Below are positions 26,309-34,510 of a stretch of DNA of 64,000 nt, one piece after another. Each line of letters begins with the position of its first letter. Position 1 is the first letter of the stretch. The notes under the pieces are model-generated. The model was not told the DNA's origin and made no database searches. It saw nothing but the letters and a program-made list of their open reading frames with translations. Both the position numbers and the translations under genes were made by a program. The DNA is from Sanguibacter sp. HDW7 (GTDB lineage Bacteria > Actinomycetota > Actinomycetes > Actinomycetales > Cellulomonadaceae). The stretch lies in contig NZ_CP049862.1 of NCBI RefSeq assembly GCF_011300875.1, positions 2,480,001-2,544,000 of the forward strand. Reading direction: 5' to 3'.

Positions 26309-27145
26309 TCAGCGCGTGAAGGCGAGGTGCCAGGTCTCGGGGCCGCGCTGGAGATACTCGACCGCGAAGCGGCCGGGGTGACGGGCCTCGATCTGGGCGA
26401 GGAGCGGCAGCGGGTCGTGCGGGGCGACGAGGACGAGGCCGCGGCCCTCCTCGACCGCGTCGAGCGCGCCGAAGATCGTCGCGTGGCGGACGGCGTGCGG
26501 GATGACGGTCGCGTCAAGGACGGGCAAGTCGGGGCCCGCGCCCTCGGTCGCCGCGGGCTCGGCAACGTCCGCGTCCGACGCGGCGTCGGCCGGGGCTGCG
26601 CCGCCCCCGCCGCAGCCGCCTCCGCCGCAGCCGCACCCGTGCCCGGAGGGGGCGGCGGGTGCGCGGAGGACCTCGCGGACCTCCTCGGCGGGGCGGGTGA
26701 GCGGGACGCGGGCGTCGCGCGCGACGAGCGGCACGAGGTCGTGGTCGAGCGTGTCGGAGTGGACGGCGAGCAGAGCGGCGAGGACGTGGCCAGCGCCGAC
26801 GGCCTCGAGCGGGTGGGTCGTCGTCGCGAGCGTGGTCGCGGCGTCGCGGACGGCGGTGTGGAGCCGCACGAGGGTGCTCGTGGCGGGGCCGCCGTCGGTG
26901 GCTGTGCGGACGGCGGGGAGGAGGTGCGCCTCCTCGGCCTCGAGGTGGGGAACGAGGCGGTCGGTCGTCCACCGGGAGAGGCGCTCGCGTGAGGCACCGG
27001 CCTGCTGGGCGTCGGCGCCGCTGACTGCGCGGGCGAGCTGGTCGACGAGGACGTGGAGCGTGCCGCGCATCGCGGTGTGGTCGCCCGCGAGCTCCTCGGC
27101 GGCGCGGGCGTCGTCGAGGTTCGAGGCGAGGAGCAGGTCGTCCAT
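26309..27145 (-). CDS. Hemerythrin-like plus DUF2249 protein with Cys/Gly linker
   Basis: Cytosolic 278-residue protein of two domains. Residues 1-160 look like a hemerythrin HHE bundle with candidate diiron ligands His23, His31, His67, His74, His96, His129 and His134 plus acidic partners. Residues 208-278 form DUF2249 (LDATVIPHAVRHATIFGALD, LVAPHDPLPLLAQIEARHPG, GPETWHLAF). Between them is a Cys/Gly run with Cys171, Cys173 and Cys178, which could bind metal. DUF2249 proteins recur beside denitrification genes, and here the gene is divergent from a NirK cluster with only 71 bp between starts. ATG 27145 has GGAG eight bases ahead. NO or oxygen handling is inferred, not shown. Confidence 0.85.
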   Translation of the reverse strand: MDDLLLASNLDDARAAEELAGDHTAMRGTLHVLVDQLARAVSGADAQQAGASRERLSRWTTDRLVPHLEAEEAHLLPAVRTATDGGPATSTLVRLHTAVRDAATTLATTTHPLEAVGAGHVLAALLAVHSDTLDHDLVPLVARDARVPLTRPAEEVREVLRAPAAPSGHGCGCGGGGCGGGGAAPADAASDADVAEPAATEGAGPDLPVLDATVIPHAVRHATIFGALDAVEEGRGLVLVAPHDPLPLLAQIEARHPGRFAVEYLQRGPETWHLAFTR

Positions 27146-27199
27146 CGGGGGATCTCCGGTCGTGTTCGGGACCGAGGTCCGGTCCGCCTGCGTCCGACA

Positions 27200-27209
27200 A
27201 TAGTACAAT
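27200..27209. promoter_or_regulatory. Overlapping divergent -10 elements of the nitrogen-oxide cluster
   Basis: TACAAT at 27204-27209 (+) lies seven bases before GTG 27217. TACTAT at 27205-27200 (-) overlaps it and could serve the hemerythrin gene with a leader of about 45-50 nt. The AT-rich block, with ACAAT repeated at 27198-27202 and 27205-27209, stands out in a GC-rich window and may also hold the regulator's operator. Confidence 0.55.
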
Positions 27210-27216
27210 CGGCTCC

Positions 27217-27915
27217 GTGGAAATAACTCCGCGTCCCGGCTACGGCCCCGCCGCCGTCGTCCCGCGCCCCTCGCCCGCCGCGGAGCTCTCGCGCGCCCGC
27301 CGCCAGGTGCTCGACCTCCTCGTCGCGCGGGGCGTCCCGACGAGCGTCACCACGGTCGCCACCGAGCTCGGTCAGCACACCAACACCGTGCGCGAGCACC
27401 TCGAGGGCCTCGCCGACCTCGGCCTCGTCGAGCGCTCGACCGCTCGTCCCTCGGGACGCGGCCGTCCCGGCGCCCTCTACGCCGCGACGCCGGCGAGCGT
27501 GACCGACCCGGCCGTCCAGGAGTACGCGGGCCTCGCCTCCGTCCTCGCCGACCAGATCGCCCGCACGAGCCCCGACCCGCGCGCCGACGCGCTCGCGGCG
27601 GGCGACCGTTGGGGTCGCGAGCTCGTCGCGCGCGAGCAGGCCTCCGACGCGACCCACGCACGGCGCTCCGTCGTCCGGCTCCTCGACCGGCTCGGGTTCG
27701 CCCCCGTGCCCGACGGCTCCGACCACGCCGTCGAGCTGCGCCGCTGCCCCCTGCTCGACGCCGCGCTGCGCACCCCCGAGGTCGTGTGCGCCGTCCACCT
27801 CGGACTCGCGCGCGGCGCGCTCGACGCGCTCGGCGCGCCGACCGACCGCACGACGCTCGAGCCCTTCGCGCTGCCCGGCTCGTGCCTGCTCCACCTCGAC
27901 GCCACGGAGATCTGA
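27217..27915 (+). CDS. HTH regulator with Cys-containing C-terminus, SufR-like
   Basis: A 232-residue regulator. A winged helix-turn-helix occupies about 25-90 (VLDLLVARGVPTSVTTVATE, then NTVREHLEGLADLGLVER and the wing RPSGRGRPGALYAAT). The C-terminal domain has three Cys (177, 191, 223) in CPLLDAALRTPEVVC and PGSC, reminiscent of the SufR group that holds an iron-sulfur cluster. Spacing differs from classical SufR, so the cluster is inferred. GTG 27217 is leaderless. The next gene starts 2 bp after its stop, so it heads the nirK operon and probably controls it and the divergent hemerythrin gene in response to NO or oxygen. Confidence 0.82.
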   Translation: MEITPRPGYGPAAVVPRPSPAAELSRARRQVLDLLVARGVPTSVTTVATELGQHTNTVREHLEGLADLGLVERSTARPSGRGRPGALYAATPASVTDPAVQEYAGLASVLADQIARTSPDPRADALAAGDRWGRELVAREQASDATHARRSVVRLLDRLGFAPVPDGSDHAVELRRCPLLDAALRTPEVVCAVHLGLARGALDALGAPTDRTTLEPFALPGSCLLHLDATEI

Positions 27916-27917
27916 GC

Positions 27918-29144
27918 ATGGCCGCCCCCGCGAGCGCGCTGCGCCGCGTCCCCCTCCTCCTGCTCGCAGGCCTCAGCCTGCTCGCGGGGCTCGACGCCGC
28001 GCTGCTGCTGCTCGGTCTGCCCGCACCCGTGACGACCGACCGCCTGCCGGACGTCCACGGCATGCTCATGGTCCTCGGCTTCGTCGGGACGCTCGTCTCG
28101 CTCGAGCGCGCGGTCGCGCTGCGTCGCTGGTGGGGCTTCGGCTCGCCCCTCCTGCTCGGCCTCGGCGCGCTCGCGCTGCTCTCGCCGCTTCCCCTGGCCG
28201 TCGGGCGCGGGCTGCTCACCGCGGGCTCGGTCGCGCTCGTCGTCGTCTACGTTCCCCTGTTCCGGCGCTCGCGCGACACCGCGGTGCTGTGCCAGCAGCT
28301 CGGCGCGGTCGCGGCGGCCTGCGGCGCGCTCCTGTGGTGGGCGGGCGCTCCCATGCCCGCGACGATCCCGTGGCTCACCGCGTTCGTCGTCACGACGATC
28401 GCGGGCGAGCGGCTCGAGCTTGCGCGCGTCGCGATGTCGGGCCTGCGCCCGGGTGACCGCACGCGCGCCGACCGCGCGATCCTCGCCGTGTGCGTCGCGA
28501 CCGTGCTCGGCGCTGCGGCCGCGACGGCCTGGCCCGAGGCCGGGCACTCGCTGCTCGGCGCGGCCCTCCTCGCGCTGTGCGCATGGCTCGCGGGCCACGA
28601 CGTCGCCCGACGCACGGTGCGGTCGACGGGGCTGCCTCGCTTCACGGCCGTGTGCCTCCTCGCGGCGTACGCGTGGCTCGCGGTCGCGGGCGCGATCTGG
28701 CTGCTCGGCGGCCCGCAGACGTCGGGCCCCGGCTACGACGCCGTCCTGCACAGCGTCTTCCTCGGCTTCACGATCTCGATGATCATGGCGCACGCCCCGG
28801 TCATCCTCCCGGCCGTGCTCCGCGTCCCGCTGCCCTACCACCCCGCGATGTACGTGCCCGCGGCGGTCCTCCACGTGACGCTCGTGCTGCGCGTCGCGGT
28901 GGGCGACGCTCGCGACGTGCCCGCGCTCGTCACGATCGCCGGGGTCGGCAACGTCGTCGCGATGCTCGGGTTCGTCGTGACGAACGTCGTCGTCGGCGTC
29001 CTCGCCGCGCGCAGCGCCCGCCGCGGGCGCGAGGCGCGCGCCGAGACGGCGCGTGCGCGCGCGAGCGCGCGGGCAGCGGCGGAAGCACCCGACGCCCACC
29101 CTGCAGACTCCGATCCCCCAGCCCAGGAAGCCTCAGCCCGATGA
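27918..29144 (+). CDS. Polytopic membrane protein, NnrS-like, of the nirK operon
   Basis: A 408-residue protein with roughly ten to twelve hydrophobic helices and a basic Ala/Arg-rich tail (about 355-408). Conserved-looking His residues sit in helix-edge motifs (LPDVHGMLMVLGFVGTLVSLE, LHSVFLGFTISMIMAHAPVI, YVPAAVLHVTLVLRV), the pattern seen in NnrS-type haem- and copper-binding membrane proteins that protect against nitrosative stress. It overlaps the nirK fusion by ATGA (29141-29144) and begins 2 bp after the regulator, so coupling is tight. The NnrS assignment rests on topology, His placement and context. Confidence 0.6.
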   Translation: MAAPASALRRVPLLLLAGLSLLAGLDAALLLLGLPAPVTTDRLPDVHGMLMVLGFVGTLVSLERAVALRRWWGFGSPLLLGLGALALLSPLPLAVGRGLLTAGSVALVVVYVPLFRRSRDTAVLCQQLGAVAAACGALLWWAGAPMPATIPWLTAFVVTTIAGERLELARVAMSGLRPGDRTRADRAILAVCVATVLGAAAATAWPEAGHSLLGAALLALCAWLAGHDVARRTVRSTGLPRFTAVCLLAAYAWLAVAGAIWLLGGPQTSGPGYDAVLHSVFLGFTISMIMAHAPVILPAVLRVPLPYHPAMYVPAAVLHVTLVLRVAVGDARDVPALVTIAGVGNVVAMLGFVVTNVVVGVLAARSARRGREARAETARARASARAAAEAPDAHPADSDPPAQEASAR

Positions 29145-31897
29145 CCTCGATCGCCCCGCGCCCGACCCGGCCCTCGGGCGCGCCCCGGCCGTTGTCCGCC
29201 CGCTCGTCGTGGCACCTCGCCGCGAACGCGCCCGTCGTCGTCTGGCTGCTCGCGACGGTCGCGGTCTCGCTCGTGCACCGGGAGGTCGCAGCCTCGGCGT
29301 GGCTGCTCGTCCACCTCACCCTGCTCGGCGCGGCGACGAACGCGATCCTCGTGTGGTCGGCGCACTTCGCGGACGCCCTGCTGCGTCGCCGCGTGGACGA
29401 CCGGTCGCGGCGCGGGCAGGCCGTGCGGCTCGTCGTCCTCAACGTCGGCGTGCTCACGACGGTCGTCGGCATGGTCGTGTCGCAGTGGGTCGTCACGCTC
29501 GTGGGTGCGAGCGTCGTGGGGCTCGCGGTCGCGTGGCACGGGGCGGCGCTCGCGCGCTCGACGCGCGGCGCGCTCACGGGCCCGCTCGCGGTGTGCGTGC
29601 GCTTCTACGTCGCGGCCGCGTGGCTGCTGCCGCTCGGTGCGGCGGCGGGCGTGCTGCTCGCACGCGGTGCTGGACCCGGCTGGCACGCACGGCTCGTGCT
29701 GGCCCACACGGGGCTCAACGTGCTGGGGTTCGTGGGGCTCACGGTGCTCGGCACCCTCGTCACGCTGTGGCCGACGATGCTGCGCACGACGATGGATCCG
29801 CGGGCGGTGCGCGCGGTGACGCCGACGCTCGCGTGGACGCTCGGCGGCCTTCTCGCGGGTGTCGCGGGCGCGCTCCTCGGGGTGCGGCCGGTCGCGGCGG
29901 CGGGCGTCGCCGCGTACGTCGTCGGCGTCGTCACGGCGCTCGTGCCCATGGTGCGGGCGGCCCGGCGCCGTCCGCCAGCATCGTTCTCGACGCTCTCGGC
30001 GGCCTCAGCTGTCGCCTGGTGGCTCGGGACGCTCGTCACTGTCGTCGTGCTGCTCGTCGCGACGCCGTCGTGGACGGCGCTCGAGGCGCGCCTCGGGATG
30101 CTCACGGTGCCGCTCGTCGGGGGCTTCGTCGCGCAGGTGCTCCTCGGAGCGCTCACGTACCTCGTGCCCGTCGTGCTCGGTGGCGGGCCGGCCGTCGTGC
30201 GGACGACGGCGGCACGCCTCGAGCGCGGCGCGCTCACCCGCGTCGTCGTTGCGAACGGCGCCCTGCTGGTGTTCGTCCTGCCGGGCTCGAGCGCGCTGCG
30301 CGCGCTGTCGTCGATCGCGGCGCTCGGCGCGGGCGCGTGGTTCCTCGTCGTGCTCGGGCTCGCGCTGCGTGACCACCGTCGGGCGCGGCTCGGACGTATG
30401 GCGACGGTCGAGGCGCCCACGCCGCCGACGCCCGGCGCGCCGCAGGGCCCGCAGGTCGAGGCGGTGCGCGGTCCGGCCCGGGCCACGCAGCTCGTCGCGG
30501 GCGTCGCGGTGCTGCTCGTCGTCGTCGCGGGGGCTGCGGCCCTCGACCCGTCGGCGCTGCGGCTCTCCGCGACGCCGGGCGACAGCGACGGCGGCGCCTC
30601 GGGCGTCGCCGTCACGCCGACGGGCCGCACGACGACGGTCGAGGTCGAGGCGCGCGACATGCGGTTCACGCCCTCGCGCATCGAGGTGCCTGCGGGCGAC
30701 CGGCTCGTCCTCGTCGTGCGGAACACGGACCCGACGACGGTCCACGACCTTGCGCTCGACACGGGTGCGTTCTCGGGCCGGCTCGCGGTCGGCGCGTCGG
30801 CGACGCTCGACGTCGGTGTCGTCGGTCGCGCGATCGACGGCTGGTGCACGATCGTCGGGCACCGGCAGTCGGGCATGACGCTCGACATCGTGCCGACGGG
30901 CCTGGGCACGACGAACAACGCCACGTCGGGCGCGACCGACGCCCCCTCCGACTCCCCGTCCGGGGGCACGGACCACGCTGGCATGGACCACGGCGCAGCG
31001 TCAGGGCCGTCGGCGGCCGACGACATCGACCTCATGCGCTCCCCCGCCGAGGGCTTCGAGGCCCGTGACGCGGCGCTGCCTCCCCTCGACGACGCGACGG
31101 TGCGGGAGGTGACGCTCACGGTCTCCGAGCTCACGACGGACGTCGCGCCGGGCGTGAGCCAGAAGCTCTGGACCTTCGGCGGCTCGGCGCCCGGACCGAC
31201 CCTGCACGGGCGGGTGGGCGACACGTTCGTCGTCACGCTCGTCAACGACGGGAGCATCGGGCACTCGATCGACTTCCACGCCGGCATGCTCGCCCCCGAC
31301 CAGCCGATGCGCACGATCGCGCCCGGAGAGAGCCTCACGTACCGGTTCACGGCGACGATGAGCGGCATCTGGATGTACCACTGCTCGACGATGCCCATGA
31401 GCGCGCACATCGCGAACGGCATGTTCGGCGCCGTCGTCATCGAGCCTCCGGACCTGCCCGAGGTCGATGCGAGCTACGTCCTCGTCCAGAGCGAGTTCTA
31501 CCTCGGCCCGCAGGGCGGGGAGGTCGACGTCGACAAGATCGCGACGCAGCTGCCCGACCTCGTGACGTTCAACGGCTACGCGCACCAGTACGCGTACGAC
31601 CCGATCGAGGCGCGCACGGGCGACCGTCTGCGCTTCTGGGTGCTCGCGGCGGGGCCCAACGTCGGCTCGTCGTTCCACGTCGTCGGCGGGCAGTTCGACA
31701 CGATGTTCCACGAGGGCGCCTACCGGCTGCGGCCGGGCAACGCCGAGCACGGTGGGTCGCAGGCGCTCGACCTGTCGGTCGCGCAGGGCGGGTTCGTCGA
31801 GCTCGTCATGCCGGAGGCCGGCACGTACCCGTTCGTCTCGCACGTCATGAGCGACGCGGAGAAGGGCGCGACGGGCCGCATCCACGTGACGGACTGA
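29141..31897 (+). CDS. nirK: Membrane-cupredoxin-NirK fusion, copper nitrite reductase
   Basis: Three parts in 918 residues. Residues 1-430 are a polytopic membrane domain with about ten helices; one more helix is near 450-470. Residues 505-590 form a cupredoxin with type 1 copper ligands His535, Cys569, His574 and Met579. Residues 625-918 form the two-domain NirK core. By comparison with AfNiR/AniA the type 1 ligands are His708, Cys748, His756 and Met761, the type 2 ligands His713, His747 and His901, and the catalytic pair Asp711 and His846. All are present, so nitrite reduction to NO is likely, with the cupredoxin as built-in electron donor. Between cupredoxin and core is a His/Met-containing linker (DHAGMDHG). 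ATG 29141 overlaps the upstream stop. Confidence 0.88.
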   Translation: MTSIAPRPTRPSGAPRPLSARSSWHLAANAPVVVWLLATVAVSLVHREVAASAWLLVHLTLLGAATNAILVWSAHFADALLRRRVDDRSRRGQAVRLVVLNVGVLTTVVGMVVSQWVVTLVGASVVGLAVAWHGAALARSTRGALTGPLAVCVRFYVAAAWLLPLGAAAGVLLARGAGPGWHARLVLAHTGLNVLGFVGLTVLGTLVTLWPTMLRTTMDPRAVRAVTPTLAWTLGGLLAGVAGALLGVRPVAAAGVAAYVVGVVTALVPMVRAARRRPPASFSTLSAASAVAWWLGTLVTVVVLLVATPSWTALEARLGMLTVPLVGGFVAQVLLGALTYLVPVVLGGGPAVVRTTAARLERGALTRVVVANGALLVFVLPGSSALRALSSIAALGAGAWFLVVLGLALRDHRRARLGRMATVEAPTPPTPGAPQGPQVEAVRGPARATQLVAGVAVLLVVVAGAAALDPSALRLSATPGDSDGGASGVAVTPTGRTTTVEVEARDMRFTPSRIEVPAGDRLVLVVRNTDPTTVHDLALDTGAFSGRLAVGASATLDVGVVGRAIDGWCTIVGHRQSGMTLDIVPTGLGTTNNATSGATDAPSDSPSGGTDHAGMDHGAASGPSAADDIDLMRSPAEGFEARDAALPPLDDATVREVTLTVSELTTDVAPGVSQKLWTFGGSAPGPTLHGRVGDTFVVTLVNDGSIGHSIDFHAGMLAPDQPMRTIAPGESLTYRFTATMSGIWMYHCSTMPMSAHIANGMFGAVVIEPPDLPEVDASYVLVQSEFYLGPQGGEVDVDKIATQLPDLVTFNGYAHQYAYDPIEARTGDRLRFWVLAAGPNVGSSFHVVGGQFDTMFHEGAYRLRPGNAEHGGSQALDLSVAQGGFVELVMPEAGTYPFVSHVMSDAEKGATGRIHVTD

Positions 31898-31923
31898 GGC
31901 CCGTCCTGCTACGAGCGGTCCTG

Positions 31924-32685
31924 CTACCTGCCGAGCCGGCGGTCGCGGGTCGCGAAGGAGCGCAGCGCGCGGAGGTAGTCGACCCGGCGGAAGCTCGGCC
32001 AGTAGGCCTCGCAGAAGTAGTACTCGGCCTGCGCGGACTGCCACAGGAGGAAGCCGGAGAGCCGCTGCTCGCCCGACGTGCGGATGACGAGGTCGGGGTC
32101 GGGCTGGCCACGCGTGTAGAGGTGCTCGCCGATCTCGGCGACGTCGATGCACTCGGCGACCTCGGCGAGCGTGCGGCCCTGGGCGTCCTGCTCGCGGAGG
32201 TAGGCACGGACGGCGTCGGCGATCTCGTGGCGACCGCCGTAGCCGACGGCGACGTTGACCGAGAGTCCCTCGACGTCGGCGGTGGACTCCTCGGCGGCGC
32301 GGAGCGCTGCGGCCGAGGATTCGGGCAGGAGGTCGAGGCGGCCCATGACGCGCAGGCGCCAGCGGCGCGCGGCGGCGAGGTCCTCGACGGCGCGGACGAT
32401 GATCGCGAGGAGCGGCTCGAGCTCCGCGGCGGGACGGGAGAGGTTGTCGGTCGAGAGCATCCAGAGCGTGACGACCTCGATGCCGAGGTCCTCGGTCCAG
32501 CCGAGGAACTCGAGGATCTTCTCGGCCCCGCGCTGGTGTCCGGCGGCGGTCGACTCGCCGAAGGACCGGGCCCAGCGGCGGTTGCCGTCGAGGATGACGC
32601 CGATGTGTCGGGGCAGGGCGTCGGCCGGCAGGGAGCGCGCGAGCTGGCGTTCGTAGATCCCGTAGAAAGGGGTGGGGATGCGCAC
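31924..32685 (-). CDS. uppS: cis-Isoprenyl diphosphate synthase (UppS family)
   Basis: Soluble or membrane-associated prenyltransferase (253 aa) that extends farnesyl or geranyl diphosphate with cis isoprene units. Motifs are HIGVILDGNRRWA with the catalytic Asp, LWMLSTDNLSRP, VAVGYGGRHEIADA and the C-terminal RTSGEQRLSGFLLWQSAQAE-type substrate region. GTG 32685 has GAGG six bases ahead; the longer open frame beyond it is noncoding. The neighbours trhA, mca and greA match the M. tuberculosis region of Rv1086, a short-chain Z-farnesyl diphosphate synthase, so this enzyme may make a short product rather than the C55 carrier. Chain length cannot be read off reliably. Confidence 0.9.
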   Translation of the reverse strand: MRIPTPFYGIYERQLARSLPADALPRHIGVILDGNRRWARSFGESTAAGHQRGAEKILEFLGWTEDLGIEVVTLWMLSTDNLSRPAAELEPLLAIIVRAVEDLAAARRWRLRVMGRLDLLPESSAAALRAAEESTADVEGLSVNVAVGYGGRHEIADAVRAYLREQDAQGRTLAEVAECIDVAEIGEHLYTRGQPDPDLVIRTSGEQRLSGFLLWQSAQAEYYFCEAYWPSFRRVDYLRALRSFATRDRRLGR

Positions 32686-32806
32686 TGCGACCTCGTTCGG
32701 TGACCTGGGCTTCGTCGACGTCGCCAACCTACCGGACGCGTGGGAGGCTGCGAGGGTCGGACCGTGGTCCCACTCGCGATCCGTCGTCCCCGACACCCGA
32801 TCTCCA

Positions 32807-32843
32807 CAACCTACGGTTCCGTAACCTACGGTTGCGTAGGTTA
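32807..32843 (+). promoter_or_regulatory. TetR-type operator pair over the trhA promoter
   Basis: Two copies of AACCTACGGTT follow each other with a 15-bp period (32808 and 32823). The second forms a perfect inverted repeat, TAACCTACG-GTTG-CGTAGGTTA (32822-32843), which runs into TAGGCT (32842-32847), a likely -10. Repression by a TetR-family protein is inferred; none is encoded nearby. Confidence 0.6.
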
Positions 32844-32908
32844 GGCTGGTGGCGCACCGACGGACGCGTCCGCGCCCGCCACGATCACGACCCCCTGAGG
32901 ATCGACAC

Positions 32909-33610
32909 ATGTCGCGAGCCACGCAGCCCAGCACCACGGGCGAGAACCTCGACGCGGCTCCGGAGACCTTCGAGGCGCCGAAGCCCCGTCTTCGCGGCTG
33001 GATCCACGCGGCCAACGCTCCCCTCGCCCTCGTCGGCGGCGTCATCCTCACGGCCGTCGCGCCCGCGACCGCCCCGCGCGTGTCCGTCCTCGTCTTCGCG
33101 ATCACCGCCGTGCTGCTCTTCGGCACGAGCGCCGTCTACCACCGCGGCACGTGGGGCGAGCGCACCAAGGCCGCCCTGCGCCGGGCCGACCACGCGAACA
33201 TCTTCCTCATCATCGCCGGCACGTACACGCCGCTGGCGGTGCTCCTGCTCGAGAAGCGCACCGCGACGATCCTCCTCATCGTCGTGTGGAGCGGCGCCCT
33301 GCTCGGGCTCGCCGCCCGAATGCTGTGGCTCGGCGCGCCGCGGTGGGTCTACACGCCCGTCTACATCGCGCTCGGCTGGGTCGCGGTCGGCTTCATGAAG
33401 CAGTTCTGGGACGCGGGCGGACCGGCGATCGTGTGGCTCGTCGTCGCGGGCGGCCTCGCCTACACGGGCGGAGCGGTCATCTACGCGCTCAAGCGGCCCA
33501 ACCCGAGCCCGCGCTGGTTCGGCTTCCACGAGATCTTCCACATCGGCACGGTCATCGGCTTCTGGTGCCACTTCGCGGCGGTCGCGATCGCGATCGCGCA
33601 CATCGTCTGA
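32909..33610 (+). CDS. trhA: Hemolysin III / TrhA-family membrane protein
   Basis: Seven-helix membrane protein (233 aa) related to progestin/adipoQ receptors; bacterial members are tied to membrane-energetics homeostasis rather than true haemolysis. Family residues visible are the Ser, His and Asp of the metal site (GTSAVYHRGTW, RRADHANIFLIIAGTYTP, and HEIFHIGTVIGFWCHF near the C-terminus). ATG 32909 has GAGG eight bases ahead. The operator-promoter at 32807-32847 gives a leader of about 55 nt. The gene is divergent from uppS, the same pairing as Rv1085c-Rv1086. Confidence 0.92.
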   Translation: MSRATQPSTTGENLDAAPETFEAPKPRLRGWIHAANAPLALVGGVILTAVAPATAPRVSVLVFAITAVLLFGTSAVYHRGTWGERTKAALRRADHANIFLIIAGTYTPLAVLLLEKRTATILLIVVWSGALLGLAARMLWLGAPRWVYTPVYIALGWVAVGFMKQFWDAGGPAIVWLVVAGGLAYTGGAVIYALKRPNPSPRWFGFHEIFHIGTVIGFWCHFAAVAIAIAHIV

Positions 33611-33704
33611 CGGGTCTGACGGGTCGCGAGTCGCTGGTCGCGGGTCGCCGGGCCGTCGCGCAACCTGCTCGTCGAGCTCCCCGCCCGTCGAGCGCTCTGC
33701 CCGT

Positions 33705-34508
33705 TCAGCGAGGACGGACCTCGTAGCGGCGGAGGTCCAGCGCGGGGTTGCGCGTGCGCGCGCCGGTGACGCGCGCGGGGTCAAGGTCGACGACGACGTG
33801 CCCCGGCCCGAGCCCGAGCCGCTCGACGACCGTTCCCACAGGGTCGACGACGAGGCTCGTCCCGCACACCCCGCGCCCGGCCATGCCGACAGCGACGAGC
33901 CACGCGACGTTCTCGAGGGCGCGCGCCCGCGCGAGCACGGTCCACTGCTCGATCTTTCCGGGCCCTGCGGCCCAGGCGGCGGGCACGACGATCGCCTCGG
34001 CGCCCGCGTCGACGAGCCGTCGTGCGGACTCGGGGAAGCGCAGGTCGAAGCACGTGAGCACGCCGAGGCGCAGCCCGTCGACGTCGACGACGAGCGGCGC
34101 CGCCGCGGGGTCCCCCGCGACGAACCGGTCGGACTCCCGCTGCCCGAACGCGTCGAACAGGTGGACCTTCGTGTACGTGTCGCCGAGCGTGCCGTCGGCC
34201 CGCACGTGGACGACGGCGTTCCGCGCCCGCGCGCCGCCCTGAGGCTGTCCTTCGACCTCGAGCGTCACGCCCGCGAGCACGTCGACACCCCGCGACCGGG
34301 CGGCCCGGCGCAGGGCCGTGACGAACGTGCCGTCGAGCGTCTGCGCGTCGTCCGGACCGACACCGCGCGGGTCGAAGCCGCTCGCGTACTCGGGCAGGAC
34401 GACGAGGCGCGCACCGTCGTCGGCGCACGCCTCGATCGCGTCGGTCGAGATGCGCGCGGCGGCCTCCGCGTCACGTGGCGCGGCGACCTGCGCGATCCCG
34501 ACGCGCAC
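33705..34508 (-). CDS. Nitrilase-superfamily carbon-nitrogen hydrolase
   Basis: Amidase of 267 residues with the Glu-Lys-Cys triad of the superfamily: Glu40 in VVLPEYASG, Lys in YTKVHLFDAFG and the nucleophile Cys in GVLTCFDLRFPE. The sequence is closest in style to Nit1/Nit2-type enzymes (omega-amidase or deaminated-glutathione amidase), though other amides are possible. GTG 34508 lies 2 bp after the stop of the upstream small membrane-protein gene, which is itself coupled to mca, so the three form one operon. A role in thiol-conjugate or amide repair beside Mca is a reasonable guess only. Confidence 0.88.
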   Translation of the reverse strand: MRVGIAQVAAPRDAEAAARISTDAIEACADDGARLVVLPEYASGFDPRGVGPDDAQTLDGTFVTALRRAARSRGVDVLAGVTLEVEGQPQGGARARNAVVHVRADGTLGDTYTKVHLFDAFGQRESDRFVAGDPAAAPLVVDVDGLRLGVLTCFDLRFPESARRLVDAGAEAIVVPAAWAAGPGKIEQWTVLARARALENVAWLVAVGMAGRGVCGTSLVVDPVGTVVERLGLGPGHVVVDLDPARVTGARTRNPALDLRRYEVRPR

Positions 34509-34510
34509 GG

